NCBI GenBank assembly: GCA_003342895.1
Contig: PTFA01000230.1
Span: 186,001-250,000, forward strand
DNA length: 64,000 nucleotides
Direction of reading: 5' to 3'
Origin: Casuarius casuarius
Lineage: Eukaryota; Chordata; Aves; Casuariiformes; Casuariidae
The first letter of the stretch is position 1, and each line of letters starts with the position of its first letter. Positions 13,601 to 24,087 of this stretch are shown here, in pieces. Position numbers and translations under genes: made by a program. The notes beneath the pieces were generated by a model. It had not been told where the DNA came from. It searched no databases and was given only the letters and a program-made list of their open reading frames with translations.

Positions 13601-16600
13601 TCAAATTGCTTAGTTTTAGCAAAACAACTGTTGTAGGTGTCAGTCAAAGAAAACAACTGTGTCATCTTTGCAGTCTCTCAGATTACATCTATACTGTCTT
13701 CAACAGTCCTGCGGGAGACCTCCTGCAAGGTGTGCAGAATAGCTTATGCTCATTCCTTCCAGGCTCACAGTGCTTTTCATGAAGTGCTCACATTCATATC
13801 ATGCATTAACAGGAGCAGGCTGTTGCGCAAGAGCTCTCCCTCACACCTTGATGAGTCCTTCCAACATGCATGCTAAGCCCAATGAGTTTGGATGGGCACA
13901 AGGCCTCCTGGGACATCTTTGGATGACCAGAGCACATCTGGCACAGATTATACCTGCACTATGATATAGACCGCAGCATTGATTATTCCCCAGCAGGAAT
14001 AACCTAATTGGCATCCAGGCTTCCCCAACAGGAGACCTTCTTGGTTTGTTCCAGAGCAAACCCCAGCATGAATTAACACATACACAGCAGGGATGACAGA
14101 AAGTCTGAGTCTGGTGCAAAACACAGGAAACAAGCTCATCAGGTTAGTCATACCCACAGACTTGTAGGGGTTTGAATCGTATTATTAGAATTGCATCCTG
14201 CTTTTTTCTGCTGACCTCTGACCATGATTTCCCATGTATTTTTATCTCTTCCTTTGTTCTGGTCAGGATTTCCATATCTTCGCTTACATGTCATCAGCAG
14301 CCTCTTCTCACCCTCAGCCCTCCTTTTGAGTGCAGTCAGTAGGATGCAGGCTAAACTGTGGTTGACGAGAAGCCAGGAAAGGCCATGCTTTATTTCACAG
14401 CCCTGAGTGAGACATCATGAGCACCAGCGTCCTGGGATGCCAGCCAGGGAAGCAGTTCCCCGGGATGTAGTTAAAAGAGCTGTGGCCTGTCCTAGCCAAC
14501 CCGTAAGTGCTAGTAGCTATACTGCTGAGCTGACCCCATGGTACCACACTGTGTCACAGGAGACACAGGCAAGGAGTCAGGTTGTGCCTAAAGGAAACTG
14601 GCAGGATAGCAGATGAAAAGGGCTCAGGGGCACTGACTACAAAGATAATGCAATCAAAAGTGGCAACAGTTGGCACTTATATAAGGGCACATGCTATTCT
14701 TAATCGTCTTGTTTGGTTCCTCACACCCCAAATAGCCCACTGAGACACTACTGGAGGCGGAAGGTATCATTCACTGTGAACAACAGCAACAGCATGTGTT
14801 CTATAGCACTTCCAGAATCTGAGTTGGACCGAGCATAAACAGAGGCAAGGTCACTGCATAATGCTTACTGAAATGGAGCTGTGCCTCTTTTTGCTGGATC
14901 CAAATTTTTCCTTATATTCCAAACACTTTACAAATACAATGGGCAACTCCAGTTTTGCTTTCCCAGAGAACCCCACTAACTTATTCCTGACCGAGCACAG
15001 TGTAAGCAAAATCTAGCACACTGTATTTGAAGATTTCTCAGAGGTGACTGCAACGATGACCCCATTTTTCAGAATTATTCTCAAATTTCACTCTACACTA
15101 CTGTCAAAGACTCTATGCATTTTCAGTTAAAAACCTCAGGGGAATCAATTGAAAGAACTCATTGTTTCAGCTGGCTTCAAATAAGGCCCCAAAGAGTATG
15201 AACAAGAGAAGATAAAATATATCCAAGCACTCAAATAGGCATGTAGGCAATCACTTGAACTAGCAAAAGAGAAAAGGCTGGAGAGATGGGATGATACATA
15301 CAGATAGAGAAAAATATGTGTATAACTCAGGCAATCAGAATATACTTGCCAGCTTTGTTTCAATGTCTTGTGGCAAAGTTCTGAATAAAAACAAAGAAAA
15401 GAAATACAACAGACTCCTAAAAATTAAATATAAACTTAGTGGGGGGTAATGGAAACTTCAAGGGCAACTTGTTGTTTGATGTTTTGCATTTGTATCAACT
15501 TTGCCTACTTTAACTTAGTACTAGATTGCATATACAGACCTAAGAAAAATATGGGTAAATGTTCTTTGTCCCACCTTTTACAAGGAGCGGGCTACACATA
15601 CTTTCTGCCTACTTTTTTTCTTGTTAAATGGCATATGTAAGGCAGAATGTTTACCATATTTAAATACAGAGTCTTCAGGTTTATAAAGCTTAAACTGTAT
15701 CTGTGGCAGCAAAATTATTCTGTGCTCAAGTTACTCTGGTGTTCCGCTGCTAACTCTTTACTAAAATTGGTGCCCCATGGAAGACAAGCAAAAATCTAAA
15801 TCCCTGTATTAAGCGGTCATAAATCACAGTACGGCTTACTCAGATTACACTAGGATTCATATAGGCCTTTAAAAATTTGCATAGTCAGGATGAACAAGCT
15901 AACTGTTCATAAGTTGATAACCATGGCACCTCTTCGAGGCAGTGTTTCATTTTATGCCCTGTGTCTGGTCAGCTTCTTAAAAGCAGAATACACATCCTTG
16001 TGCTCAACACTTAGTGGTGCCAAAAGTAAAAACAGAAATAAACAGTCAAAGCAAGTCCCTCTAAAGTTTTTTTGCCTTTGTAAGTAATTAGGATGACCAA
16101 TTAACGGACAAAGATCTTTCTCTCTTAAAATAAGAAGGCTAAGTACACAAGAAAACTTTAAAAAACCTCACAATAGAAGTATCCTGATTTTGTCTTTTCA
16201 GTTTGGATTATGCTTTCTTGACAATTCACGTGCAGCTTGGTTAGAATAGTACAATGCATATACTTTTCTACTCAGGTACCTGGCTTTGTTACTTTCATAG
16301 TAAAGATTCTCCAAGAGTATTCTTGACCTATGATATAAAATATTGCCTTTATAGCACCTCAGTAAACAAGATTATTTTCTTCTTGCTCAGAAAAACTGCC
16401 TGTGGAACTACCACTTCTGGTAAAAGTCCATATTGAAAAGCAATCCCTAAATTCATTTTAAACCAGGCCCAAAAGACTTATTCAATCTTGATTTATTTTT
16501 CACTTACTCCAGCTCTACTCTTTAAAAAAGAAATATCAGTCGGTGTGTTATTTGGCTGTGGAAATTGAAGAAAACATAGGTGAGCTGCAGTAACTAGATT

Positions 16601-19343
16601 CCTCCAGACATAGGTAGTAGGAGCATGAAGAAGTTTAAGGAGTCGGCATGACCACCTTACTCAGCATTTCTGAATTTAGACCAGCATATCTAACCATATT
16701 CCTATTTCAGCACCCACCCTCCAATTTAGGCCTATTTTCTTTGATGGGTGGAGCTTAGCATGCAGCCTTGTTATATTTAAAGCTAGACAATGTGAAGTTG
16801 TCTGTTAATATTTTCCCCGCTGAAAAAAGACTGTGCTTAACAGAAAAAGGGCTTGCTTTAGTCCAACCATTCCTGAAGCAGTGAGTATTTTTCTCTCCTC
16901 CTTCACAAGATCTTTTGGCTTCAAATGTTACTTTAGGTCATTCTTCACATAAAAAAAGAGATCTCATTCCTATCCATTCCCCAACTGTTTCATGTTAGTT
17001 CTCCATGAAATATTTTCTTAGACGTGCTATGTAAGCACATCCCAAATAATAAGTGAAAAAGTCTGGCAGGCAACCACAGACGACTTCTTCCATCTGTAGG
17101 TGGACTATTTTGCCTTTAAATCTGAAAGGACAGGAATTTAATGAAAATACACAAGTAAAGGAGAGAACTTTCAGCCGCTCAACTGAGACATACAGTACCA
17201 TTTATAGGGAAGAAGGCTTGAGATGAAACTATATTCTAGCATTGTCCTACAGGTATTTAATACGCATGGATGAAGGGAAAAGTTCAACTTTCTGAAGTAG
17301 GAGTTTCTGTTTCAGCCAGAAATGGATGGTTTTCATACTTAGAACATGTCAAGAGTTAGCTGAAAGAGTGTTGCTTCAACATTATTTGTTAAAAAGGCGT
17401 AACCTAGAGAGAAGATGAGCTATCCAGCAGCCTAAAACATGTGGGGAGAGAAAACGTAACACATTAGTTTCTCCTGTCTCCCTGGCCACCTTATATCCAC
17501 CAATCCACACACTCATTGACGAGTTTTCAGAAATAGACCTTCACATCATCTCCTCTGTTTTTCTGAATTCTCTAAATTCACTAGCTCTTTCTTTTCAGGT
17601 GCAGGCTATCTAAACAAAACAATTTGTCACATCGTTCCTAACTGTATTCATCTGTCAGTCATTCCCTTAGATGTTCCTTACGTGTACCTACATCCTTAGA
17701 CGTAGTCCCTTTTCCTCTTGAAGCAAATACGCTAAGAGAAAGGTGCCCCCTGCCCTCAACTTCTCTGCTAGAATCAATTCATTAGTCATTATTTTCCCTA
17801 TTCCAGATCTCCCACATATGCCCTAATGCACATATCTCATGCATATACCTACATACAAACAAAACTTAGTGCTGTGCACATCTTTGGGTTAAACTGACAG
17901 AGATAATCATGTATTTTGTTTGCTTAGCTTTTCATTTAAAAAACAACAAAGAACGGACTTCAGGGAAAAATGACAAAATTGAGCTGAAATCTTGGAGTTA
18001 TCCCTTCTAAACATTCTCCAGGCATTCATCTGGTCCTTGACTCTCTGCAGCTGTGCTGTAATTACAGTGTCTTTTGGGATGCACCGGATTCTGCCTCTGG
18101 TATCTTAAAAGCAGCAGAACAAGAGTCTTTGAGACAGAACAGCAGTGAGACCCTGTAACGGGAAGTGCTGCTCAGTGCAGTTTTGTTGTGTGTTTGTTTC
18201 TCTGTTAAGGTGAATGGATATTTAAGTATACCTGGGGGCAACATTAGCTCCCTTGCACACCACGGCCTCTTGTGTCAGCAGCTAGAACTAGCGTGCTAAG
18301 GCAAAGCTGGTACTCCCAAGCTATGTTTTACTAAGCTCCCCATATCTCAACTCCATTTTCTAGACATTTTTACAGATTCTGTTTTGTGACTGCTTTTAAG
18401 CTTCTCGGGTTTTGTGTTTATTAATGACCCTGGAGTTTAGTAAAGCAGGCCTATCACCCAAAATCAAAAAGGGGCTGTGCAACCAAAGTACAAGCTGGGG
18501 GNGGGGAGGTAGAGAAGGGGGGTAGTTACTTACATTTTATTCCAGAAAGGTTGCATTCTCATTTTTATAAGTGAAGACAAGTGCTCAGCTGTCAACATAA
18601 AGGAATTATGGGAGAAGCCAAGAAGACAGATAAAAAAAAAACCCTGCAAATCCCCCAAAATAAATAGCTCATCAACCTCAAAAACCGTGTTTCGGCACGG
18701 GCAGAGAAGGGATGAGCCCGCACGAGGGCCGGACCTGGGCCTAGCTCCTGTCCACGCCCCGGGTCGCAGCAAGGCGACGGCAGGGCAGGCGGGCGCCACT
18801 CACCTTGCCGCAGCCCGGTGGCCCCCAGAGGATGAGGGAGGGGATTTCGTGGGCCTCCAGCAGGGACCGCAGCAGGGTCTGCGCGCCCAGCACCCGCTCC
18901 TGCCCCACGTAGTCCCCCAGCGTGTCCGGCCGCAGCTTGTCGGCCAGCGGCTTCCCCTCCAGCTTCCGCGCGATGCTCCTGCTGCCCGGCGCCTCCCGCT
19001 CGCCTCCGTCCTCCGGCTCCTCGGCGGCCGCCCGCCGCGCCCCGCGCCCCCCGCCGGCGCCTCCCGGGCTCGGCCCCGCGGCGCTGGCCCCGCGGCCCTT
19101 GTGGAAGAGGGAGAAGATGGGGACAGCGGCCGGGCAGGGCTCCTCCAGCTCCCCCGCCACCTGCTCGCTCTCCTGCGGGGCGGCGGCCAGGCGCATCCTC
19201 TTGCAGGGGGGCGGCCACCCCCGCTCCGCCTCGCCCTCCCCGGCCTGCAAGCACTGGTCCAGGTGCGTGTTGATGTGCGCGGCCGGTAGCTCCCGCAGGC
19301 ACACGGGGCACTGCACCAGCGGCTCCCCCGCGCCACCCTCCAT
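1424..19343 (-). CDS. WRNIP1: WRNIP1, ATPase WRNIP1 (Werner helicase-interacting protein 1), 5' four coding exons, gene runs off the left edge
   Basis: Joined coding exons are complement(18804-19343, 9943-10134, 8617-8861, 1424-1635), 1189 nt or 396 codons plus one base. Seen in order: a UBZ4-type zinc finger (CPVC near residue 12, HLDQC near 27), a low-complexity linker, the GKPLAD and RPDTL motifs, Walker A GPPGCGK ending at residue 180, Walker B LFIDEIH near 231-237, sensor-1-like [20 protein letters not shown] containing the candidate arginine finger, then the helical lid segment SDGDAR-like to LYDRAGE. This order and wording match the WRNIP1/MgsA/RarA family. Family knowledge: WRNIP1 is a nuclear AAA+ ATPase that binds ubiquitin, WRN and DNA polymerase delta and acts at stalled replication forks. 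The human protein is 665 residues; the missing C-terminal part (about 230 residues by comparison) should lie left of position 1. Identity is very secure; exon limits rest on splice signals and phase. Confidence 0.97.
1636..8616 (-). other. WRNIP1 intron 3
   Basis: This is a 7.0 kb intron between coding exons 3 and 4, without recognisable coding sequence. It holds an old SINE-like tail at 2415-2555, a degenerate copy of the 'attgacttcaatggg' word at 1924-1945, and A-runs near 2272 and 3590. The rest is unique AT-rich sequence. Confidence 0.85.
2415..2555 (+). repeat. Old SINE (MIR/CORE-SINE or CR1-tail-like) fragment
   Basis: The segment ends with GCCAAAGCTGGGAAAATAACT, then AGTCCTCC and CATCCACTAGGCTGCAG. 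This follows the familiar order 'gtggcagagctgggaatagaactcaggtctcc ... ccactaggcca' of this repeat class. It is strongly diverged; the family name is by resemblance only. Confidence 0.5.
8617..8861 (-). CDS. WRNIP1: WRNIP1 coding exon 3 (sensor 1, arginine finger region)
   Basis: This exon is 245 nt and ends in phase 2. It begins [23 protein letters not shown] after acceptor ATATTCAG. It contains the family block [19 protein letters not shown], with the SRC arginine as candidate trans-acting finger, then [17 protein letters not shown]. It ends in a divergent Ser/Asn-rich stretch corresponding to the variable insertion in human WRNIP1. The donor is TCAGA|GTGAGT (8611-8616 on the complement). 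Joined to exon 4 it gives a seamless [12 protein letters not shown] reading, comparable to SEPAMFIEDKA in human. Confidence 0.95.
8862..9942 (-). other. WRNIP1 intron 2
   Basis: This is a 1.1 kb intron between coding exons 2 and 3. Apart from an (AAAC)n simple repeat near 9529-9550, nothing recognisable was seen. Confidence 0.9.
9529..9550 (+). repeat. (AAAC)n simple repeat
   Basis: About five AAAC units. Confidence 0.9.
9943..10134 (-). CDS. WRNIP1: WRNIP1 coding exon 2 (end of P-loop, Walker B)
   Basis: This exon encodes 64 residues (about 181-244). It starts TTLAHIIA, completing the Walker A motif after acceptor TTTCAG, and continues through RFVTLSAT and TNDVRDVI to Walker B (TILFIDEIH), then FNKSQQ. 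It ends at donor CAG|GTATTG, phase 0. One oddity: the residue after DEIH is His (codon on complement 9961-9963) where human WRNIP1 and E. coli RarA have Arg (DEIHRFNKSQQ and DEVHRFNKSQQ, recalled from family knowledge). CAT versus CGT is a single change at a CpG. Confidence 0.96.
11399..11411 (+). repeat. 13-G homopolymer
   Basis: An uninterrupted run of 13 G lies in WRNIP1 intron 1. Confidence 0.95.
11501..11528. repeat. Perfect 11-bp hairpin flanked by 10-bp direct repeats
   Basis: CTGACATGAGA (11501-11511) and TCTCATGTCAG (11518-11528) are perfect reverse complements around a 6-nt loop. The word TCTCATCCCA occurs on both sides, at 11487-11496 and 11534-11543. Confidence 0.7.
18497..18506 (+). 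other. G tract with an ambiguous base (N at 18502)
   Basis: The only non-ACGT character noticed in the window lies inside a G run, which suggests an unresolved homopolymer rather than biology. Confidence 0.95.
18804..19343 (-). CDS. WRNIP1: WRNIP1 coding exon 1 (UBZ4 finger to Walker A)
   Basis: This exon encodes 180 residues. The ATG at 19343 was chosen because the next residues (MEGGAGEP, then VQCPVC) lead directly into the zinc finger and because the context is a good Kozak match (GCG before ATG, G after). The frame stays open further upstream, but that upstream translation is proline/arginine-rich and has no family resemblance. UBZ4 ligands are Cys-x2-Cys and His-x3-Cys. Residues about 35-125 are a low-complexity Ala/Gly/Pro/Arg/Glu linker. 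The conserved block [19 protein letters not shown] then begins the AAA+ domain. The exon ends after the Walker A lysine at the donor AAG|GTGAGT (phase 0), so the P-loop GKTT is split by intron 1. The linker is roughly 90 residues shorter than in human WRNIP1, where the same lysine is residue 274. The exon is very GC-rich and lies within the CpG island. Confidence 0.96.
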
Positions 19344-19648
19344 CGCCTCCCGCCGCTGCTCCGCGGGCAACGGCGCGGCCGCGGCAGGAAGCGACGCCGC
19401 CGGCGCCCGCAGCCCTTCGGGAGCTGTAGTCCGCCCGGCCTCCCGCCCCCGCGGGGCCGCCGCTCTCCCCCTTCGCAGGGCCCTTCGCTGCTTCAGGGCA
19501 GCGGGCGGCACTGGCTCCGCCGGGGGGAGGCGCGGTTGGCCTCTTTTGATCCAGACTGCCCCCAAAACCTCCCCCCTTGGTGCCTCCTGCCCTCGGCGCC
19601 CCCCCCGCCGTGCGGAGCGAGGCGGGAAGGCCGCAGTGAGCAGGGCCG

Positions 19649-19660
19649 AACATGGCGCCG
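19649..19660 (+). promoter_or_regulatory. Possible YY1-type site (AACATGGCGCCG)
   Basis: The word AACATGGCGCCG resembles the YY1 core (AAnATGGCGGC) that often sits at the start of CpG-island genes. It lies 306-317 bp upstream of the WRNIP1 start codon. The match is imperfect and untested. Confidence 0.3.
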
Positions 19661-19870
19661 GGGCGGCCCTCGCCCTCGCCTTGCGCCTCTGCCCCCCCAG
19701 CGGCTTCGCGCAGGCTCCTCGGAGCGGGAGGCCCCGGACGTGGGGGAGGCCCCGGCCTGCTTCGCCGAAGCAGGGGAGGGCGGTTTGTAGGGAGATATCA
19801 GCCGGCAGCCCCTTGCTAAGGGCCAGGAGACGCCATGCCGGAAACCAGGCGTGTTAGTAGAACCGATGGG

Positions 19871-22800
19871 AATTGACCGTGACACGGGAGTGAAAAATAG
19901 TCTTTGGTTATTCTTCTGATGCCTCCCTCAACATACTGGACGCTCTTTTGAAGCAGAAGAATCCTTTGAAGTGTTATGGTGATTCCTTTTTAAATAGATC
20001 ACTCTTTTGAGGGAATTATTTCATTGCGGGCGTGCTGGGAAAGCCGCTGCAGATGTCAGAGTGGCGTCTCCATGCGTTGGGCACGCTCTGTACGTGGGAC
20101 TGGCTCCGCTGCAACCCGTGGGACTGTGCGCATGTGTATCTCTTTATAACGCCCCACACCTCACATCTTTCTCTTGTCTTTCAATCTCGATTATTTTCCT
20201 GTGCCTTACTGTGCATTTCTGATCCACAGAAGATAACCATCGTCCTTTCATCTTTTAGTTTCGTCTTTAGTCCATATTACTCTTTTTCTATCCTAATATA
20301 AGATAGTGAAAATCTTTAGCTTCTGTCTTTGAGAGAGGCCGTATCTCCGTGTGATTCCACAGCAATGTAAGCTTTCACAGCTGTTTTTTTTCTTTTGTAC
20401 ATTTTCAGCTAGTGCACTACCTGATCAAATGAGAGGCAGGGCTGGCTCGGTCAGGTTGTACAGCCAGGCATGGGAAATGGGTGTGAAAAGAGTAAGGCCA
20501 CAGCAGCCCTCTTTGGATTGACTTGTTGCGAAGTTGCTTCAGCTTCACAGTGATTTCTGTTAAACCAGAATCTGTGTATTTGGGATTCATCTGGTCATTG
20601 TTGATATATGTGAAAACCTCTTTTTCAGTTGAAAAGATGCAAATAATTCCTTTTTTAAAAAAGAAAATATGTCTCTTGTATTACACAGAATGCAGCGCAT
20701 GTCGTATTTTATAGAAAAGCATAGTAAGCAGTACAATTAGCATCCTAATTTACCAGCTGAATCTGACCCACTGGTAATTCTTTCCACATTACGTCTTGTT
20801 TTCTTTCTTAAATTATATATTTAGATTTAATTATATACTATTACATAATAGTTGCCAGCTTGTAAATTTCAGGTCAGTCTAATGTCAAGATATGCTATGC
20901 CTGGATCTATGAGGTCAGTAAGTGTGGCCACAATGTAATAGTACCTGTCCTCGTGCTTAAATTTTGAAAATGACTGGTTTACAAATGACCAATTGTTCAG
21001 AAATAAAGTGTTTGTTTGGACTCAGGATGGAGGTTGATGGACCGAGTTTTGAGCAACGTACTTTACGGACTGAAGAGCTTATGATCTGAAAACAGACTGT
21101 GAAAGAAAATGGTTGTTTGTGGATTTTTCTGTTTGTCTGATGCCTGTTTGCCTGCCCAGTTCCATTTCTGACCAGTACTAAATACATTATCTTATTGTTT
21201 ACATTTTTATTGTGCACATGTAACTATTGTGCAGACCTAGTGGTAGGATTGTACATATATCCCTTCTGCATACAGCTAAGCAAGTTTCTGTGTTTCTGTG
21301 ACATATCTGTGGTTTCTGAGTATGTAACTGAAAATGTGATTTGTGAAGCATGCTATTTTGGTTGAAGTGAAAGATTGTCTTGCTGAGGAAGACCCAAGAT
21401 AAAGCATTTACCAGGCTGAAGTTCAGGAATGTAAACTATGCACAGAAGTTTCACCTTCCTTTTGGACAAATAGAGCTCACAAGACAATTGAACACATTTT
21501 TTAATTTTTAATGAAGTGAATGACCATAGCCTCACATTGCTCAGAGGCACATGACCAGGATGGGATTGCTTCCCTGGGACTGTGGAGGAGACAATTGCAA
21601 ACAAATTTCACTGTGTGCACCTCAAAAACTTTCTGGTTTTTAGCTTGTTGTTTCAGGGAAATATTAAGGTAATAATGGCGGACAGGGCAATAACATTTGG
21701 ACTAAATCCTAGTCTCTGCTTGGTGAATGATCACAGTAATGCCTTCAGGCTTGCTGATCCCATTTATATTTTCCCATCGGTCAGCTTGACAGAATAACGT
21801 GCCCTTTCAATAGGACATGTCTTTCTCATTACATGGATGGCCACATTTGGTGATCATACCCTTCAGTACAATGTGCTCTTTGAAGAAGTATGGAGAGCCT
21901 GAATCAACTTCCCCTTGTTGCAGTCACGTCAGGCCATAAGTGGTCTTTGCAGCCAGGTAGTTCTGAAGGACTTCATGGGCTTTGAGCAACTGGAGACATG
22001 GAGGCAGGGGAAGGGAATCTGGAAATCTCGACTAGTTTTCCTAAGAACTTTGAAATGTGTTTCATCATCCCTTGGTATGGACTAGGTCAAAGGATATATA
22101 AAATAGCTTGAGGGTTAGATTGAGGCCTTATATTATGTCACCTGCAATTGTTAGTTTGTTTAACAAAGCTGAAACCCCCTCCTGTGAGGACCTGGAGAGG
22201 AAAAAACTCTAAAAACATCCTTTTTCCTGAAGGGCAGAGAAAGGGATGTCTGAGCCACAAGAGCTGGTGATGGAGGCTGGAGGGAGAAGACCTGACATTT
22301 TTACATACTAGGTGTGAGACTTGTGCGGCTGATGAATGTTTCACAGTCCCATGCTGGTGTCCCTGCATCACACATATAAACAGTGTGGCTCTAGGGTGTC
22401 TCTCACATTCTGGGCCTTCGCATGCCATATGGCAAAAGAAAGAAGAAAGAAGAAAGGCTGTGAATGTGTGCTGTAGTAGGCAGTGTTTGTATGGCTTCAT
22501 GGGACCCTGATGCTCCAGGAGTCTAGAAGGCTCATTTGTAAGCTGTAACCTTGCACTATAGATCCTTTGCTGGCCTGTGATTTATAAATATGACTATTAG
22601 TATGCCACCTCCTGAGTCACATGTGATAGCATGTGGCATCTTTAACATCCGGGAAGAGTTTTGAGGTCTAAGTGTGGGCAGTGCAAAATTAGTTGAGATA
22701 GATATAAGTCTCATCTGTTCCATGGACACAGATGCGGAGTCAAAATACAGTGAAGAACATTTCCTACTGGAAGGTATACATTTCTAATTATACCATATGG

Positions 22801-23828
22801 TTTATAGTATTTATACAAGTTAAAACAAAAAAACATGAGCTGTGTAATGAGATTGGTCAGATTCAGCTTTCTTGAGCTAAAGTGGTAGCATAGTGCTTTT
22901 GTAGCTGGGTTTCCAGTATGGTGAAGGAAGGGTTGCAATAGTAACAGTGAAAACATTTTCACCTTGTATTTCCTGGGTCTACACTGAGTGTCCTCCTTTT
23001 GCTTGCTAGGTGAAATTTTAAAATAGTTTCTCCTACTCTTTCAAAATTGGTTGTGCAAAAGGACATACTTTCCCATGTGTAGCCAAGTAATACTTAGGGG
23101 AAAAAATCACTTTGCTTTGGAATAAAAGCTCTTCTATAGAGAATTAATTAAAACCAGTAACCAGAGATCAGCTTGACCTGCAATAGCTTTCTAGACAGTA
23201 TTACCTTTAGACAAGCCTTGAGGATCTTACAGTATTTAAGTACTGAAAACAGTGAGGACCCCCAGTGGGAAAGAGCCTAGCTGAAGAATGTGCTCTTACA
23301 CAGCACTCAGCAGAGTGGCTGAGATCACGGTCATTTGGCAATCATGTATTTCCATGGTATAGGATAGTGGAAAGAGAAGGACTGTGTTTAGGCCTAAACC
23401 ACTTTGTTTAATCCCTAAAATTTCAATGGACTTGATAACAAGGTCCTTGTGTGTCACTTGCTGAAATGGCAACAGACCAACAGAGAACACATCTGAGCAG
23501 AGTGAACCACTTTTGACCTAAGTGGTTTAAAACTGGGTAGTGATCCATAAGCAAGGAAGGTCTACCAGCAACAGCAATATATTGATTTGTTAGAGCTAAA
23601 TAGTTGCTATGAACAACTTATATTACATCAGTCTGTGGACCACTTGAATTATCTAGAGTTGAACATAGACAAATGAGTTGAATACCATCTGTTAACAACT
23701 AGTGCTCTTAACTCTGTATTTGCATATTTATTCAGAATATATAAGGAAAGATACTTTAACAATGACAGTTTTCTAAGCTTAAATGCATGAATAACATTGA
23801 TGTTTCTATTTATCTGTCTTTTGTACAG
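19871..23828 (+). other. Intergenic / MYLK4 5' region
   Basis: The sequence between the CpG island and the first recognisable MYLK4 coding exon is AT-rich, with no recognisable coding sequence. Because exon 23829-24087 begins at a splice acceptor, at least one 5' non-coding exon and a promoter should lie here or in the island. The only promoter-like word noticed is a TATA-type sequence at 22095. Confidence 0.6.
22095..22103 (+). promoter_or_regulatory. Possible TATA box (TATATAAAA) upstream of MYLK4
   Basis: TATATAAAA followed by TAG sits 1.7 kb upstream of the MYLK4 coding exon, with an E-box-like CAACTG about 100 bp before it. Such words occur by chance in AT-rich DNA; no other evidence supports a start site here. 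Confidence 0.2.
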
Positions 23829-24087
23829 ACAAGAAAAAGGAGAAGTCGGAAGTTTTGAGTGTTCCCTGGTTTACGAATCTAAAATGGAGAAGAAAAAAGA
23901 TAGTAACTTAACTGAACGCAGTATGAAGCTACTTAAGATTAACCGGCTGGAAGAAATCAATGCACGATACAACAGTAACAGGCTGGAAAAAACAGCCTTT
24001 TTTCAGAGCATGGAAAAAGTGGAGAGGACTAGAAGCTTTCAGGAAGAAAAATTCAGTGAATCAGATGCTGGAACAGAAGACGAAGAG
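23829..24087 (+). CDS. MYLK4: MYLK4 first recognised coding exon (short-isoform N-terminus)
   Basis: Acceptor TTTTGTACAG precedes 23829 and donor GAG|GTAACT follows 24087 (phase 0). The translation KLLKINRLEEINARYNSNRL, then EKTAFFQSMEKVERTRSF, closely matches the human MYLK4 N-terminus (KVKRLEEFNTCYNSNQLEK, then MAFFQCREEVEK, from memory). The Met equivalent to the human start is at 23923. An in-frame ATG at 23884 adds 13 residues (MEKKKDSNLTERS), and the frame is open back to the acceptor, so a further N-terminal extension from an upstream exon is possible. The exon ends in an acidic stretch (SDAGTEDEE). MYLK4 is a Ca/calmodulin-type myosin light chain kinase family member; this segment precedes the kinase domain and contains no catalytic motif. 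Divergent orientation next to WRNIP1 matches the human locus. Confidence 0.88.

Larger units (their letters stand above)
10135..18803 (-). other. WRNIP1 intron 1
   Basis: This is an 8.7 kb intron that splits the P-loop codons (K in exon 1, TT in exon 2). It contains a 13-G run at 11399-11411, a perfect 11-bp hairpin at 11501-11528 and an ambiguous base at 18502. No coding segment resembling a known protein was found on either strand. Confidence 0.88.
18690..19870. promoter_or_regulatory. CpG island / WRNIP1 promoter and 5' UTR
   Basis: Base composition changes abruptly from AT-rich to very GC- and CpG-rich at about 18690 and back at about 19870. The island covers WRNIP1 coding exon 1, its 5' UTR and about 500 bp upstream. 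No TATA box is visible, as is usual for a housekeeping CpG-island promoter. Because MYLK4 lies divergently to the right, the island could also initiate transcription on the plus strand, but that is inference. The transcription start cannot be fixed from sequence. Confidence 0.85.

Noticed and set aside
18592..19857. Long open frames on both strands across the CpG island (up to about 350 codons), apart from WRNIP1
   Set aside because: They are shadows of GC-rich DNA with few stop codons. Their translations are Ala/Gly/Arg/Pro-rich and lack family motifs, and only the WRNIP1 frame matches known protein.
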